DNA from: Chondrosia reniformis | Taxonomy: Eukaryota > Porifera > Demospongiae > Chondrillida > Chondrillidae | Direction of reading: 5' to 3' | Assembly (NCBI GenBank): GCA_947172415.1 | Contig: OX359200.1 | Coordinates: 2,358,501-2,422,500 of the forward strand | Length of the DNA: 64,000 nucleotides | In this document: one piece after another, positions 27,501 to 42,500 of the stretch | Position numbering within the stretch: position 1 is the stretch's first letter | Layout: each line of letters opens with the position of its first letter | Program-made: the position numbers and the translations under genes | The notes under the pieces: model-generated | Database searches by the model: none | What the model was told of the DNA's origin: nothing | The model's input: the letters and a program-made list of their open reading frames with translations, nothing else

Positions 27501-30500
27501 CTGTCAAGACCAAATATTTTCTCTTTTTAGCATTATTGAAAATCGAAAGTCAAGGAAAAAGGATACATTTGCTTGTTTTGTTGACTTTAAAAAATCTGAC
27601 TCTATGGTCAAAATTAAACAATATAGATAACAATGGCCTTTTTCTCAGTTCTATCCACAGACTTTATTCCAGCACACAATATGCAGTTTGTACTGAAAAT
27701 CGTACCACTGATTGGTTCCAAGTTAATACAGGTGTTAAGCAAGGATGTGTTTTGTCCCCCACTCTATTTAACATTTATATCAATGATCTACCGGTTTTCC
27801 TCAGGGAAGTATATGTCCCAATTAGCTTTGGTAATATAAAGATTGATGCTCTACTATATGCAGATGATCTAGTTATCGTAGCAGACTCTCCTAGAATCCT
27901 GCAGAGTAAGTTAAATTCTCTTACCTCTTATTATAACTTATGGAATTTGTCTATAAACCCGGATAAAACTAAAAGAATGCATTACAGAAATAATAGAAAA
28001 CCACTAGACTCCAAAATATTTAAATGCTGTTATGCTTATATTACTTACACTGATAAATACAAGTACCTAGGTGTCATATTTACTGAACACCTTAGTCTGA
28101 AGGCTACAACCTCCATCTCTGTCAGTTGAGCTGCTAGCCTTTTAATCTGTAAATCTAGGACTTCAGGTAATTTTAATTTCAATGTATACTATTAAAGTTT
28201 AATTTTATCAGTCATTAATTATAACTCCATTTTATGGGGATTTAAGTCCTATGATCAGGTTAATAAAATACAGTTTGAGCTAATTAGAAATTTCTTAGGA
28301 CTTAATCGGAATTTACCTCTGGAGCTCTAATAGGGAAGATATCATGTCTGACAAAAATCATATGTATTAAATTTTGGAAAAGACTACACACCCTACATAA
28401 TAATCGTATCGCGAAAGCAGGAACATGTACATAGATTGGCCGACCAAGGCACCCATAATTGGGTTAGCTCTGTAAATAGTTTGTTTTCTATCTACTGGCC
28501 CCAATACTCCCCCCCCCCCTGCAACACTTGATCTTAACTCTATTGTACATCTTACCACCCAAAGTATCTGTGTTAATTATGATCTACTCTGGTATCAAAA
28601 TATTAATTGAATCCCTTATAAGTCTAGTTCTGGTGGTAGATTATATTTTTACAGTAAGATAACATTGCTCCAAAGGTAGATAGTTATATAATTAGATGTG
28701 ACAAAGGCAGGAGACGAGTCATCGCTGGTCTACGTACTGGTTGCCTTCCTCTTGTAGTCGAAGTTGGTTGTTACACCTCCATCCCATTTGACCAGAGGAC
28801 ATGTCAAGTCTGTGCTGGGGGTGAGGTAGAGGACCAAGCACATTTTTTGCTTGATTGTTGTTAACTTAACATTATAAGAAATTATCTATTTACCTATTGT
28901 ACCTATCTTAATCCCAAATTTACATGTATGCCTCCCTCCACTAAATTACAATATCTTTTAAGCTCAGACAATACAAAAGTCATTAACTTTATTTATAGAA
29001 TGTATAATCTTAGACAACCCCTCTTATCTCCATCATAATTTATTGTAAATACCCTCGCCAATCTTTTTTAACCTGGCTGGTCAGCTTGTATACTGATAGT
29101 CACTTTAATAATAATATTGTAGGGGTCAAAAAAGTATCCATTCGGTTTTGTTTACATTTAGTTTCATTCTTACAAAAAAGGTGCGAGGGCAATTACAAAC
29201 GTTCGATCATCTTTGAAAACGATTGCCTGTTACTAAAAAAACGATCATCTGTATTTTCTACAGCAGGATTGCAACACGTGAGAACGCTTTGTATTAATTA
29301 TAGGGACGATCTGAAACACCCTCAAAACGCTTTAGGATGAATTGAAGACTAAGATAATACGAAAGAGTACATCGTTCCAGCTTAGTCTTAACCGGAACGG
29401 AACGGTTACTTTTTTGACCCCTACCATATATGAAGGTATGATGAAACAAGTACATAATTTGAGTTTCAAAAATCGTTTACTCCCTGAAGGCACCTCAGGC
29501 ATTCAGATATATACTGTCACTGCTAATGTTATTTAACAGCATAAAATGTATTCATTATCATATTTACTTCCTTAACATCTTATAACTTGGGGAAGTTGTT
29601 GTTTGAGTGTTTGTTACCTTGTTAATTGTCTAAATTATAGTTCTTTTAGCTTCTGTCAGACATTTTGAACCTGATGGTCTCGTGAAAAATAGTTGAACAA
29701 TTCAATAAATTTGGCAATATATCAATGGGTGTTAGTTACTACTTTATGTACATTAATGTGCATATACTTATAGCTGCATAATACAAATTAATTATTGTTG
29801 TGTATATATGTAGAAGAAGTAAACAGCTAAGCATCATAAAATGTATATACTTATATTGATCAATTCTTTTAAAACACTTGAAACAAACCTGCTACTACTG
29901 ATCGTTGAGCCTTTCTTACCAGGTACCACGGGAGAGAAACCATTAGCCTTATACATATCTATGCACTGACCTGGTGAAGGGTCCGGTTTATACACCATTT
30001 CGCTCCACTTTTCCTTGTAATCTACTTCAGATGGCAACCCATCTTCCTTAAACAGCCCAAGCACTATCTGCACCCCACAGATTCGTGAGATGCTCTCAAA
30101 ATACTTTGTCAAGTTTAGATAGAGACCCTCCAGAATGGAAATCTTGCTCCATCCAATATACCCCCATTTTCCACTGGGAGAAAGCAGCAAGGAAATAAGT
30201 AATTTAATGGGTTGCGATAACCTGAACAGCCTCTGATCCGTGATTAACAGGTATAACTGAACTAAACAATAGGCTACCCTAAGTTTGAAAGTGTGCCACC
30301 CAAACCAAGTTAATTTTAAAAACCCAAAATTGTAGTCTTTCCAGCCGCCATTATGAAAACATTTTGGCTTTCGGCTCTTTTCTCGTTGACTACAACATTA
30401 TATCAATTCATCACCAAGAAAACTTTCAAAATAAATTCAAACAAGTAATATTAACAGTAAAAGGAGGGATTTACTCAACAATGAATTGCGCATCTAGCAA

Positions 30501-33500
30501 AGTGTCGAAACAAGACAGTGATCATGAGAGACAGAGCTAACCATACAGTAGTAGTATACTGAAAATTAAAATACTTTTCATCACTTCTGTGTTAGGGCGC
30601 ACCATGGATAGCTGGAGTAGGGATGGCATGCCAAAACACAGAGGTGCTATACGGATAAATAACTTCAATTTCAGAATGCCACTTCTATATGGTTAGCTGT
30701 ATCTCTTATTTCCAGATTTGGATTTGGGGAATTGTTTCTGGAATTCGGTATCCTATTGCTATTGACTGACAGGCCAGCTGCCACAAGACATCATGGACTG
30801 GGTGGGTAAAGACCATAATGCACCCTTACACTCTGCAGTTACTAAATTAGTATACAACTAAATTGATTAGGTGCTTTGTAAGACCAGCACTAAATCTTTG
30901 CTTACTGATAATCATTCCTATGGTGGTGCAACTTTATCATATGACCACAAGCCTGTAGTGGCCCACCTAAAATTTGCCTACATCCCACTAGTGCGGAGGC
31001 AATGTCCCAAAAAGTCCAAAGTCTTGTACGACCTCCATCGACTAATCTCAGATAGTTCACTACAGGAAGCATATTGTGAGGACTTGAATAAACATGATAT
31101 ATGAAATTTATTGAGCAACAACAACATTTAATCTTTGGAATAGAACGTTTCAACTCGTAGGTCTTCATCAGCAATATGATCGCGACAAATAAACCCTATC
31201 ACTTCATTGAATAAACATGTATGTAAGTGTAATTCAACCCAGTAGTGACCCAAACAAAGCTCTGGCTGACATTATTCAATTACTCAATCATTATTATACT
31301 TGATACTCAACTTAGTCATCCGGCTACTTCTCTGGGAGTCCAATGTAAATGTATACAGTTAATACACATGCATGCATATATTTGGTTAATAAAAGTCTCT
31401 CAATTGAGACAATCTATAACTGATTGATTTCTTTCCATATTCCTTATGAACTTGATTGACATACAGATGGCCTTTTCTAGCTCCTCTTGTATTATACTGT
31501 TGAATATCAGAAATATTGGTCAGGAGGTTTTTGATACAGGAAGGACAGTGACTATTTAAATTTAATGCTGATTAGCATAGCATATAAGGTTTCTGATAGC
31601 ATCTCTTAGATAGTGGAGCCCAATTAAACTCGGTCAATGCATCATGGCAGATGAAAACCTTAATTTTTTAAGGATAATCGGTTATGTAATCTTTGAAGAT
31701 GGGAAGACTCACTGGTACAACAAGTGTCAGGTAGACCAGGTAGCAATAGTCAAAGTGGAGGCAATGTATTCAAAATAAAAGGCTTTTAAGGCCCTGAATG
31801 GTGGAAACCAAGAGAGCCTCCTCATAAGATGTATTTTGCAGGAAACCTTTCAAACATTATATTATCCAATGTAGATGACTATCAATAGTTACACCGAGAA
31901 GCTTGATTGTATCAAGAAGTCAACTGAGTCAATGTTTGATAGATTACTAAAGCCATCAAATCTACCAAACCTCCCCCACCATTGACTGTTCACACCAATG
32001 GCAAATTCGCAGGAACAGACCAAGGCAGAGGAGATGCCATCGGCAACAGTTTTCTGATCAACCTGATGAATGACTAGACATACATTCATTGGCAGTCCAC
32101 ATCCACTCAATCAACCAGTCACAGCTACCAAAGTTGCAAAAGCACTTGGATCCCTCAGCAATGGACATATCCTAAGGCCTGACAACTTCAATAATGAATT
32201 GTTAAAGTATGCCGCCAGCGTAATCTCCACACCCCACACCCACATCATTAACATGATGTTTGAACAACACCTTCCCCTAGACTCAATATGCCTTATAGCA
32301 AATATACATAGGCTGACATTTTACATACGTACATATATATATATATAGACCAGGCTTTAGTCATCATTAAGTGTTGTCTGTTATTCACTTGTATAGGGCA
32401 CTTTAATGTAAGCATATATTAGCAGGTAATGATCAGGGGTTGTTCAGGCTATCCTAACTCCTTAAATTTGTTGCTGCAACTGGCATGTCGCCTACTGGCC
32501 CTCCACTAGGTGAGTGCATACATAGATATGCATAGGCTAATAATGTTTCTTCTATCTCTGGTACCTGGTATAAAAAAGGCTCAAAATGATCAGCAGTAGC
32601 AGATTTCAGGTGTTTGAGAGAATTAAACAGGACAACTACATAAACAAATAAGTAAAATAGTCTCAAGACAAGAAGTTCGTTTTAGCTCTATTAAATGATT
32701 AAGCCATTTTTGCTGCTATTCTGCAATCATTAAGTTTAAATGGTCTTTTTTCAAAGATTTGTATACTTATTAAAGTCTTTAGTTATGCTTTAAAGCTTGA
32801 AAGTTAACAATTAAGATACCATACAGAATAGGCATATATATTGAATCTCAATCTTTTACAGACTACGTTAAATTTATGTTTTGCATACCAGACAGGTCAC
32901 TTCTATCTTTAGGCACATCATCCCTACTAATTTGTTTTTCTCTTGAATTTCATATTTCATATTAGGCCTTCAACCTGTCATACCCTCTTACTATTCAAAC
33001 TTCACCTCAGAGATAAGCTTATTCCAAGTGGGACCTACCTACACTTGTAGTTATTCAGGTGATATCCTCTGAATGGATATCTCCTATAGCAGTTTGTCAT
33101 GTTATGGACTATATTTATGAGGTGTTGTGGATGAGAAGTGGTAGGATCTAGATTTTGTCATCAGAATTTTACATTCTACGTACAGGATACTTAATACTTC
33201 TATCTTTCATTCTGTCTTTCGCCAAATTCCCTGTAAAAAGAAAAAAGAAGGCAGACATTGTCATCACTATGAAACAGCTGCTCCTAGCTATTGTGATGAC
33301 GTAAATTATTACAAACAACTTGCATGTGTTTGGCCAATTAAATGTTTTTTATGAAATGCTTACAATTGTATTTTACCAATTTTCAGACCAAGGAGCTCTC
33401 AGTACAATTGCAACAAAGTGGAGCTTTTATGGAAGCTAGAGAAGCCATGCGAATACCCCTGGTTGAGTCTCAATTGAACATAATCAAAACCAGCACCTCC

Positions 33501-36500
33501 TTTTTGCTTGAAACTACAGTCTCACACATTGCAGTGCAGTACCCTAGAGATGTAAACACCATAATAGAATATCTATTCACCATATCTCAGTTAGTGTCAA
33601 CTACTAGAATATATTTTTAATGTTTTCGAATTTTAAGTATTATTATATCCATCAATCTGTTACAGGTTTGCTGAAATAACAACACTCTTTAGTGAATCTG
33701 AATGTGACGTATATGTAAGTTTTGGTAGCTTATTATTGCTGCAGTCTTAGGAACTTGCTCATATTTAACTCTTTAGGCACTTCTCTCAATTGTGGACAAT
33801 CTCCTTACAAGAACACCTACTGAAGTTTGGCTTGAATTAGAAGAGGTATGCTATTTTCATAAGTAAATTTAACATTTAATCACATTCTTGATTAAATGAG
33901 GGCACCTCAGTTGACAGTATTTTCAATAGTGTCACCAGAAATTCTTGTCTCAGCAAAAACTGGACCAATAAAAGTTGAGATTACACAATGGTTATTACAG
34001 GGTCTCAAAGTGTGGAAGTTAGCAATCCATAGGCATCAAAATTAGTCTCAGTTTCAGCAATTATTTTTGGGGTGCCAAAGGAACGTACCCCTATATATTT
34101 TCCTGAAATTATGTTAACATATATATGGCTTCCTGTTCATAACCTTGTGTGTATAAATATATATACATACACTCATAACGAAATTGGTTATAGTGAATGT
34201 CTAAGTATAGTTAAGTACTTTTCTGGCTAATTACACTCAAGTACACTATACAGTGAAGGTTACTGGCAAATATATAAAATATTAAAATTACAATCAAGTA
34301 CTACACAGTACAAGTTACAAATTTAGGAGGTCCAAATGACTGCAAAATATAAAAATAACAGTCAAGTGCTATAGCTACACATGCAGTGCAAGTTACAAAT
34401 TTAAATAGATCCAAGTGACCCGTAGGATAATCAGTATTTTAAACGGTACAAGACTTTTGGCACACTATTACAGGCTTTGAAATCCTCAGATACTACATAG
34501 AGAGTAGTAGTTGATACAGATCATCCGAGGTAGAACACATGGCCTACCAATTACCTTTTCACACCATAGAATTGACTAAAGATGATGCATCTGCCTGCCA
34601 TTTTTCAACAAAGGTTCCAGTTTTAAGGGGTCTCAGCTAATAACCACAGCATATTTGATTTGCCTTGTGAGGGAGCTAAGAATACCGACGGTTGGTTGCA
34701 TGCATTTGCATAATCAACAGGGTTAGAGACCATTTTGTAACTTGTACACAAGGGACATCATATGACATATGTATATAGAGACCTTGGACATTTCAACCCG
34801 GAGGTCTTCATCAGTAATACAGAAATGGGAATGTCAAGTAGGAAATTAGTAAATTCATGTTGCTGACACTCAACAAGGCTTTATTCTCATAATAATCGCA
34901 ACAAACACTCACATGGACATTAACAAAAAACATAAATAGTGAAGACAGAGCTTTAATACGGTCGACTAATAGACTTTCTTTTGCATCAATATAGGGCAAC
35001 TCTGCCTCAAACCTATTGGGAATGTATACAAATACGCTTTATATAACCTTCGCTACAACACAACACAATACAATAAAATAACAATACAATTTACAATATA
35101 GGACATACAGCATCGAGATTCATAAAAGAAAGATTGTTATGACAGTAAATGTCCAGATTAATCAAACAGATGCTGCAAGAGAGATGTCAGTGGGGATCAG
35201 ACATGAACTCCTTGCTAATCTCGAGCCTCTGGTTTCCATGATGGATTGTCGCAATAGAGTGAAAGAAATCCTGCATCTCAGCCAGGTGATCACGTACTGA
35301 TATTGCATTTTCCTCTTCTTTGCAATCATGGAGCTTAGACACTTAAAGAAAGTTGTACACTCAGACACCATTCCCTCGGTCGATGAAAGAACCAGGGCCG
35401 GGTGAATGCTGCCCTCTCCACATCACGTACCCGCTGTCCATAGCACCTTTTCTTTCTTGGTCATGCATTCAATAGATGCTATTGAGTGTCTTGAATTTTG
35501 TAGGATGGGGTGTTTGGGTGAAATACCCTCACATCATAAAATGCCTCTTGTCCCACTCTCCAAAACCCTGATGTCTTGATGTCGAGCCTTGCTTCCTGAT
35601 CACGATTGGCAGTCAAACGTTCCAATTCTTCACCACTAAGTGGTTGGAGAGGTGGCTTGGTCGATGTTAGGACATACCTCCCTCAACAGAGTTTCCGTGA
35701 AGTCACCGATTGCATTGTGGCGAATGATGGTGTACCCTCCCTTGTGGCACACTAGGGCATAATCGACAGACTTAGATTCCCCACACGTACCCTTTGCAGG
35801 TAGGTTGTTCAGGTGCCAACCATATCGCAAGCATAAGGCATCTCTGAAGTCACCTTTGTGAAGAAAGTAATCATACTCCTTTAGGGGCATAGCAGTGATC
35901 CAATTTGATGCACTTGAGAAGTCATTGCTGACTTTTAGGAAGTTGATCACACAACACAGATAACTTCTCAATCTCATAAGTCCTCTGAATTTTAACCTTC
36001 ACCCTGAATTTGGTGGTTCCACCCCCTGAAGAGGAGCGTGGCTGACTTATTTGACAATTTTATCAGACAAACGGGGAAACTATCTTTCAGAGGATTGAAA
36101 AGGAACATCAGATTCAGTAGGGACAGCAGATCTCTCTGATTGTCAGAGCTCACAGCCCTTCCCATGATGGCAGGGATAAGTTTCATTCTGATACAATCCT
36201 CAAGCGGTTTGAACTTATACAGTAGCTCCTTCTCGTAGGAGAGCATGGATTTGTCACGGCCGTTCACAAAAAGGGTGATCTTCTTTAGCAACGAGGCAGT
36301 GATGTTTTCACAACGTCACATGATTCACTAAATGTGTACGGAGCGACATATAAGGTGTTGGTGACACTCTAGAAAGACATCACAATACATCACCAAATTG
36401 AGCAATCATAACCTTGCATTATTCATTATAGAAGGTGCAAAAGGCAGTGTTTTTCTCCATGTTAATGGGCTTGTAACCTTCCTTCACACTTCACAACATC

Positions 36501-39500
36501 ACACTCTGTCTCTGTTAAAAACTAAAGGGTGTTTCCAATGGTTCTCATTATTGGAGTCAACGGCATTGGTTCTCTTTCTCCTTGTGCACTAAGCCCAAAC
36601 ATTTCTTCTTTGGGGGGGGGCAACAAATTATCTTTGCACTTCCTGCAGCTTGAGTAATCAAGACAAGAGTAGTCCAGGAACTTGTTGTCTGTGCAGTGAT
36701 AAAAGCAACTGATGGAAACCAATGCTGCAGAACTCACCGTCAGTACACAAAAACGCACTCAAGGCCACCAAAACTCACAAATCCCAGGTGCAGGGTATGT
36801 ATCATTTTTCTTACAGTACTGAGGTGTATATGGATTTCTAGTCATTCGCCCTCGAGCACAGAAGATAACTATTACATCTCTCAACAAAATGGACAACGGT
36901 CGGCTGGCTTTTGTTTTCTATCTTGAAATTAGCTCTCTCTTCCTGAGCGTCAAGCATTGGATCAAAGAAAAAGATTTTGAAACCGCCTTTACTAATACTA
37001 GGTAAGGTAAAACTTCCACAGAAACGGTTCTACAAGATATTGCCTTGAAATTGCCACAACCAAGCGACAACTGGATCAGTTAACCTTAAAACAAAATGCA
37101 TGTTTTATACTAATTAAGCTAATAAATGTTAACATATACCATTGTACATTATGCTGATGCTGTGCAGTCTGCCTTGTATATGGTACTTGATTTTTCTTCT
37201 TGCCAAGATTATAACTAAGATGGGATATTATTGTATATCTAACTACTAATAAAATAGACTTTTGGAATTGTACCTGCATAGATTTATTGTTTATGTACTG
37301 GTAGCTACATCATTTAGCACAGGATTGGAAAAGAGAGTAGTAAATAACATAGCCACCGTATTCACTTGTAACCTCTTAAATTAATGAACATTTTTAATCT
37401 CAACTATTTTGCTTTGCTCTATGTCATAACCAGTTTTAACACTCTCCAATGTGTACAGGATGGTTAACCACTATTAGGCAGAATTGTAAAATCTGTATTT
37501 CAAATCAACAGATACTTAAATAGGAATCTTTGTATGTGTATACAAATTTTAAAACACGATTAATTCTTACCAACTAGGGAATAGGTTAAGTGCTCCCTAC
37601 GAGATGCAAGTTAATTGCAGTGAACCAAAAGTATGGTCTTCCCATCCTTAGACAACCTCTCTATAGTTTTCATACTTATTTCCACTTTGTTACACTAATT
37701 GGATATATATGTTTAAATTATAACCTAGAGGCAACCAGAACATAATACAAGGCTGAGGCTAAGTAACTATATTCTTATGCAAGTCCAACTCCATGGGCTA
37801 TAACTCATATATACTCCCTTGTCCATGGCGATGATTTGCTATTGTAAATGAAAGTTTTCATAAATTAAGAAACAGACACCAGTTGCTCCACTTTCACATT
37901 CCACAACTTTAGGAAGAACCTTTTGCTAATGATCTACATGTATATACTGTACTTTTTGCAGAGTACCATAGTCATTATTGTTGCCCGAAAGTTTGGACTC
38001 CTTGGTTTAAAAGTTTTACTTTCCTACAAACATATTGCTTTAGTTGGGCCCACACTTTCTCATGCAATTGGATTAACTTCTTTTTCAGAACCCTTTAAAT
38101 AGTGGATAAGCTGACATTTATGATATTGCCAGGTCTTCTGCTCAAGCATCTCTGTATTTCTCTGGAAGATAGTTTATGAGCCATTTATCAGTTATCACAA
38201 GTACCAATTTAGGTACTTGTCTTTAAATCTCCAAATGATTCCGTCTTTCTGTATTGTTTTAGAAATCAATATACTGTCGAGACAGACACTTCAATTCCTT
38301 AAACACTATTTCAATTTCATAGTAAGACAATCCTTCAACTCTTCACAAGCTAACAATTCTTTTCCAGAAATTCTATACTTGTTCACAGAAACATCTTCAT
38401 ATATAACACTAGAGGAAACAAATAGTTATAGATCGAATGAGCACATCAATGTGTAAATCTACAAATAAAGCCCAGCAACGAGGCTTCCTCCATTATTGCC
38501 AAACATCTACTTACTCGTTTAGTGCTCGCTTTAGTGAGTGCCGAGGAGCTTGCTTCTTGACTACATAGTCCCATTTTATGATGCATACTGTAACGTTCAT
38601 GCACTGTAAAAGGTTACTATTTGATTCACATGCCCTTGCCATGGCAAATGTATTTATATATACCCCAAGCTGATAATATACACCCGGAATTGTTATAATA
38701 GGATATAGCATGAACAAGTTAATGCAGTCAAACTCTACGGACCACAAATCTTAGCACAACTTTATTTTTAACAGTGCAACACAAGGCAAGTGTAAATTGA
38801 GGGTACAGCAATATTGAGAACTACAAATCCATCACCCTGCCTACAAAACTAGTAAAAGTATCTCAAGTCTGTCTAAACCAAAAAATCTGTTATTTTGCTC
38901 TGCCTGAAAGCAGTAGATCTCCTTTTGTCCAAGAAGCAGTGTAGGCTCCAGGAGAGAATGGAGGCATCTTCTTCAGCTTGGAAAAATGTCGTAACTTCTT
39001 TACACTTTTCTGGCTAAGGTTACTATTGGCTCTACGTATCGTATACTGCTGTCATCATAGTCATTGTCATCATCTTCATCAATTCCGTGTTGTTTCTGAA
39101 CTTGGGCTGTAATGTCAGCATTAGTCAACTCGCCTGTAGATTCTACCTTCTCATCTGCAGTGACATAGTCTTCTGGTGAGACCACCCATAACCTACTGTA
39201 GTTCATGATACTGAACATCACTGACAACACCTGAAGTGTCGGCCTCATCAGTATCTCAATCATCTTGGCTACTAATGAATCCAGCTTTTTGGAAGAAATT
39301 TGTTAGAATGCTTGGAGTAACATCATCCATCATGCAAGGCATTCACCAACTTTACTAAAATTCTTCTTGTATCCAAAGAAGTAACAAGCTTTGCGAGCCA
39401 TTTCTTCCAGTACAAAAGCCTTCAGTGATCGCATTATTCCTAATCCTGGGGCTGTTGTTTTGATGTTGTGTTGGGTAGCAGAAACACTAATTTCTTATTG

Positions 39501-42500
39501 GTCAGTGCTTCATTTGTGGGATGGGCTGTACCATTATCCAGAAAAATAGACCCTTGCACTTCTGACAAAAAAATGGGCGATCCTGACTTCAAACCCAGTT
39601 CTCAAACAAGCTTGCAGTCATCCAAGCTTTTTTGAGGTGTCATATTGTACTTGAAGGGATCTGACATTTTTGAAACATCTCAGTTTCTTGCTCTTTCCTA
39701 TGACAAAGCGTGGCAACGTTTCACTCCCATCAGCTTTGGCTCCGGCTAGCACAATGATTCTTTCTTTGCTGTGTTTAGCCCCATGACAAGCTTTGTTTTT
39801 GATACCTAGGCAGGAAGCAGCTTAAAAACAACCCTGTTTCATCAACATTGAATATGTTTCGAGCCTGGTATCCATCTTTGAGGGTAGGCAGGGTGATGGA
39901 TAGCCCCTTTTTCGCTAACTGAACAGCTCTCACCACAAATGGCCTTTTGAGCGATGCCATGATGATTTTAAACGTTGTAAGCCACACACTGCTGCAACAA
40001 AAACTGTCAGGAACCAGTTCTGAGGCGAGTTCTTGAGCTTTTGTCTGGAGCACCTCACCTGAAATCCTTTGCAGTTCAAATATTCCTTGATTGAAAGCAG
40101 AGGCAACCTTATCTTTGTCCTTTATGATTGTGGAAAACATAGAACTCGTTATACCAATTCTTTGGCGAATCTGACAATTTGATTGGTCCCTGAAGGAAAT
40201 TTCGTGAATTCCATCACCTTAATAACCATTTCATTCCCAAGCTGCTCATCACCATAGAAAAAGATTTTGTCATATTTTGTAAAGCTGTGTCGTAGAATAA
40301 AGGGAACAATATCGTAGTAATACATTATGTACAAGCAAGTTTAACGATTCTCATTAGCTTATTTCCATTAGCGTTGTATGAAGTGGAACTGGAATTGCCC
40401 GTTGCATACAATGTTGGATATTCATAGTTATTTCATTAAGAAGTCTTTCAAGACCACCAAGAAGTCCCCTGCTGGTATTCCAGATCCCTGTGGGCTGCTT
40501 TCAAGAGATGTACCATCTTTATCCATTTGTAAAGCGAATAAAGAAATTAAAGCCGCTTTGGAGAGACAACAACCACCTAAAAAGGTCCATACCAAATGCT
40601 GGTGCTGCCTAAGGACCAGAAGCTCAAGGTAGCAAAGTACGCATCGATCCATATCAACGCAGGTAAAGGGTAAGATCGATGGTATCAATTGCAATATCCA
40701 TAATTACTTGAATCCACCATTTTTAAGACTGATTGACCTTTTACCCTAAGTGGTGGTTGCATTCATGAAATTTAGTGTAGCAAACATTTGTGCACCCCTT
40801 GAACACAGCGATTCATATTGTAGATTTGCAAAAAAATGAATCTATGGTATCTTCATTGTGACGGCTGTGTTGCAACATTTTGATGTAGTAGGAATGATGT
40901 TTTGAAATGCAGAGGTGACATTTAAATTCAGTAAACTACTTCTGTAATATTAGCCTTTTTTAATAACCGTCCTTCTTGTAACTTTTATTTTGAATTTATG
41001 TTTCTGATGTGTAATATCCTTGGATCTTAATATACGGTACATGTCACAAGTTTCTTACAGGATTTTGACAAAATCCTTGTTGGGGAACTCCTTGAGTGTC
41101 CGCTCAGAAAAGCAAGGCACGCTTTCGGAAATCTGAGGCACGCTTTCGGAACTAAATCAGACGAATCCGAGGAACCCGAGGAACGTGTAGGACTTCGGTG
41201 AATCCGAAGAATTGTCCTGATCTTGAAAGAAGTTACCATAATTCTCAAGATTATACCATCATGATTTTATCCATGGTTTAATACATTTTATTAGTGCGTA
41301 AGGTACGAACCCAATTCCATTTTTACGTATATTACAAGTCTTTTTTATATATGACATGATGATGCCTTATGATATAACACTGTGTCGGTTAGTTGGGCAT
41401 TTTTCTACCCTTAAACAAACACTGTTTGTTTACAAAACAAATCTTGACCTTTCCTGTGACCACGGTAAAGGCCCGTAATTCTATCCACGAACGTACACGG
41501 TGATTACCGATGCTTGATCGAATCCTTTTCGAGCTTCCTGCATAACATTCCGCCGCTACCCTAAGTCAATTTGCAGACTCTCAAACCTTGCTACTCGGAT
41601 AAGTACGGAATTCCGTACCCATAATCTGCAGAATTCTTTAACATGTACCGTACGTATATTGAAAAATACTAATACCAAGAATCACCACAGCAACGCTGTC
41701 GCTACACTGGTTAAAACTAGTTTTGTTGATGTATACATAACAATAACTAAGTGATGATGAATAATGTGAGAATACACTCTCCTCTAAAACCATACATAGA
41801 AGAGGTAAAAGCAAAAGTAAATTGGTTTGTCTACAGGCTTCCATTGCCTGGCTGGATAATGTCTAGTCTCGGAATAGGATGTTTCTACAGATTTCCTAGA
41901 GACACCCTCAGTAGTGGAAGATTCATCTGAAATCCCCGTTATATGATGAACTGGAGCACTAATCTCACTTGCTGGAGGAACAACTTCTGTGGATTCGCCA
42001 AGAGGTATTAGTGTCGATCTGCTTAATATGAATAACATGCTTCCTCCAGACATTACCAGTGTCCAACCTTCTTAGCTATGATAGAGGATCTTTTTCTTGA
42101 GAATAATTCCTGGTAGCCATCTTTTGGGATTACACGAGTCTTTAACAGTAACCATGGAACCCCACTGGAACTCACATGATCTAGATCTCACATCATGCTG
42201 TTTCTGTGTTGCTTGTCTGTCTCACAAATTACTGCATATGTCAGGAACCATCAGACTGAGTCTATTAAATAACTGTTTTCCCAGGAATATAATAGAATAA
42301 GGATTCCTTATAACTGCGTTGAACTTATCTTTGGGATGGTACATCCTTCGACTTTTGAGCATTTAAAAATGCAGTTGGTTCTCGATTCTTTGTCAAACGT
42401 TTCGACCCTGGGGGTCTTCCTCAGTGACTGGAAGGAATAACTTGCTTGGATTTTCTCTAATTGTGCATGAGGACTGCTGCAGTAGGTTATCAAGAAATTG

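Noticed and set aside
34793-34832. Hammerhead-like CTGATGAAGACC...GTTGAAA on the minus strand (also near 31145, 42400 and 49255)
   Set aside because: Resembles a core, but an extra A disturbs stem II, there is no GTH cleavage site in place, and the flanks do not pair as stem I.
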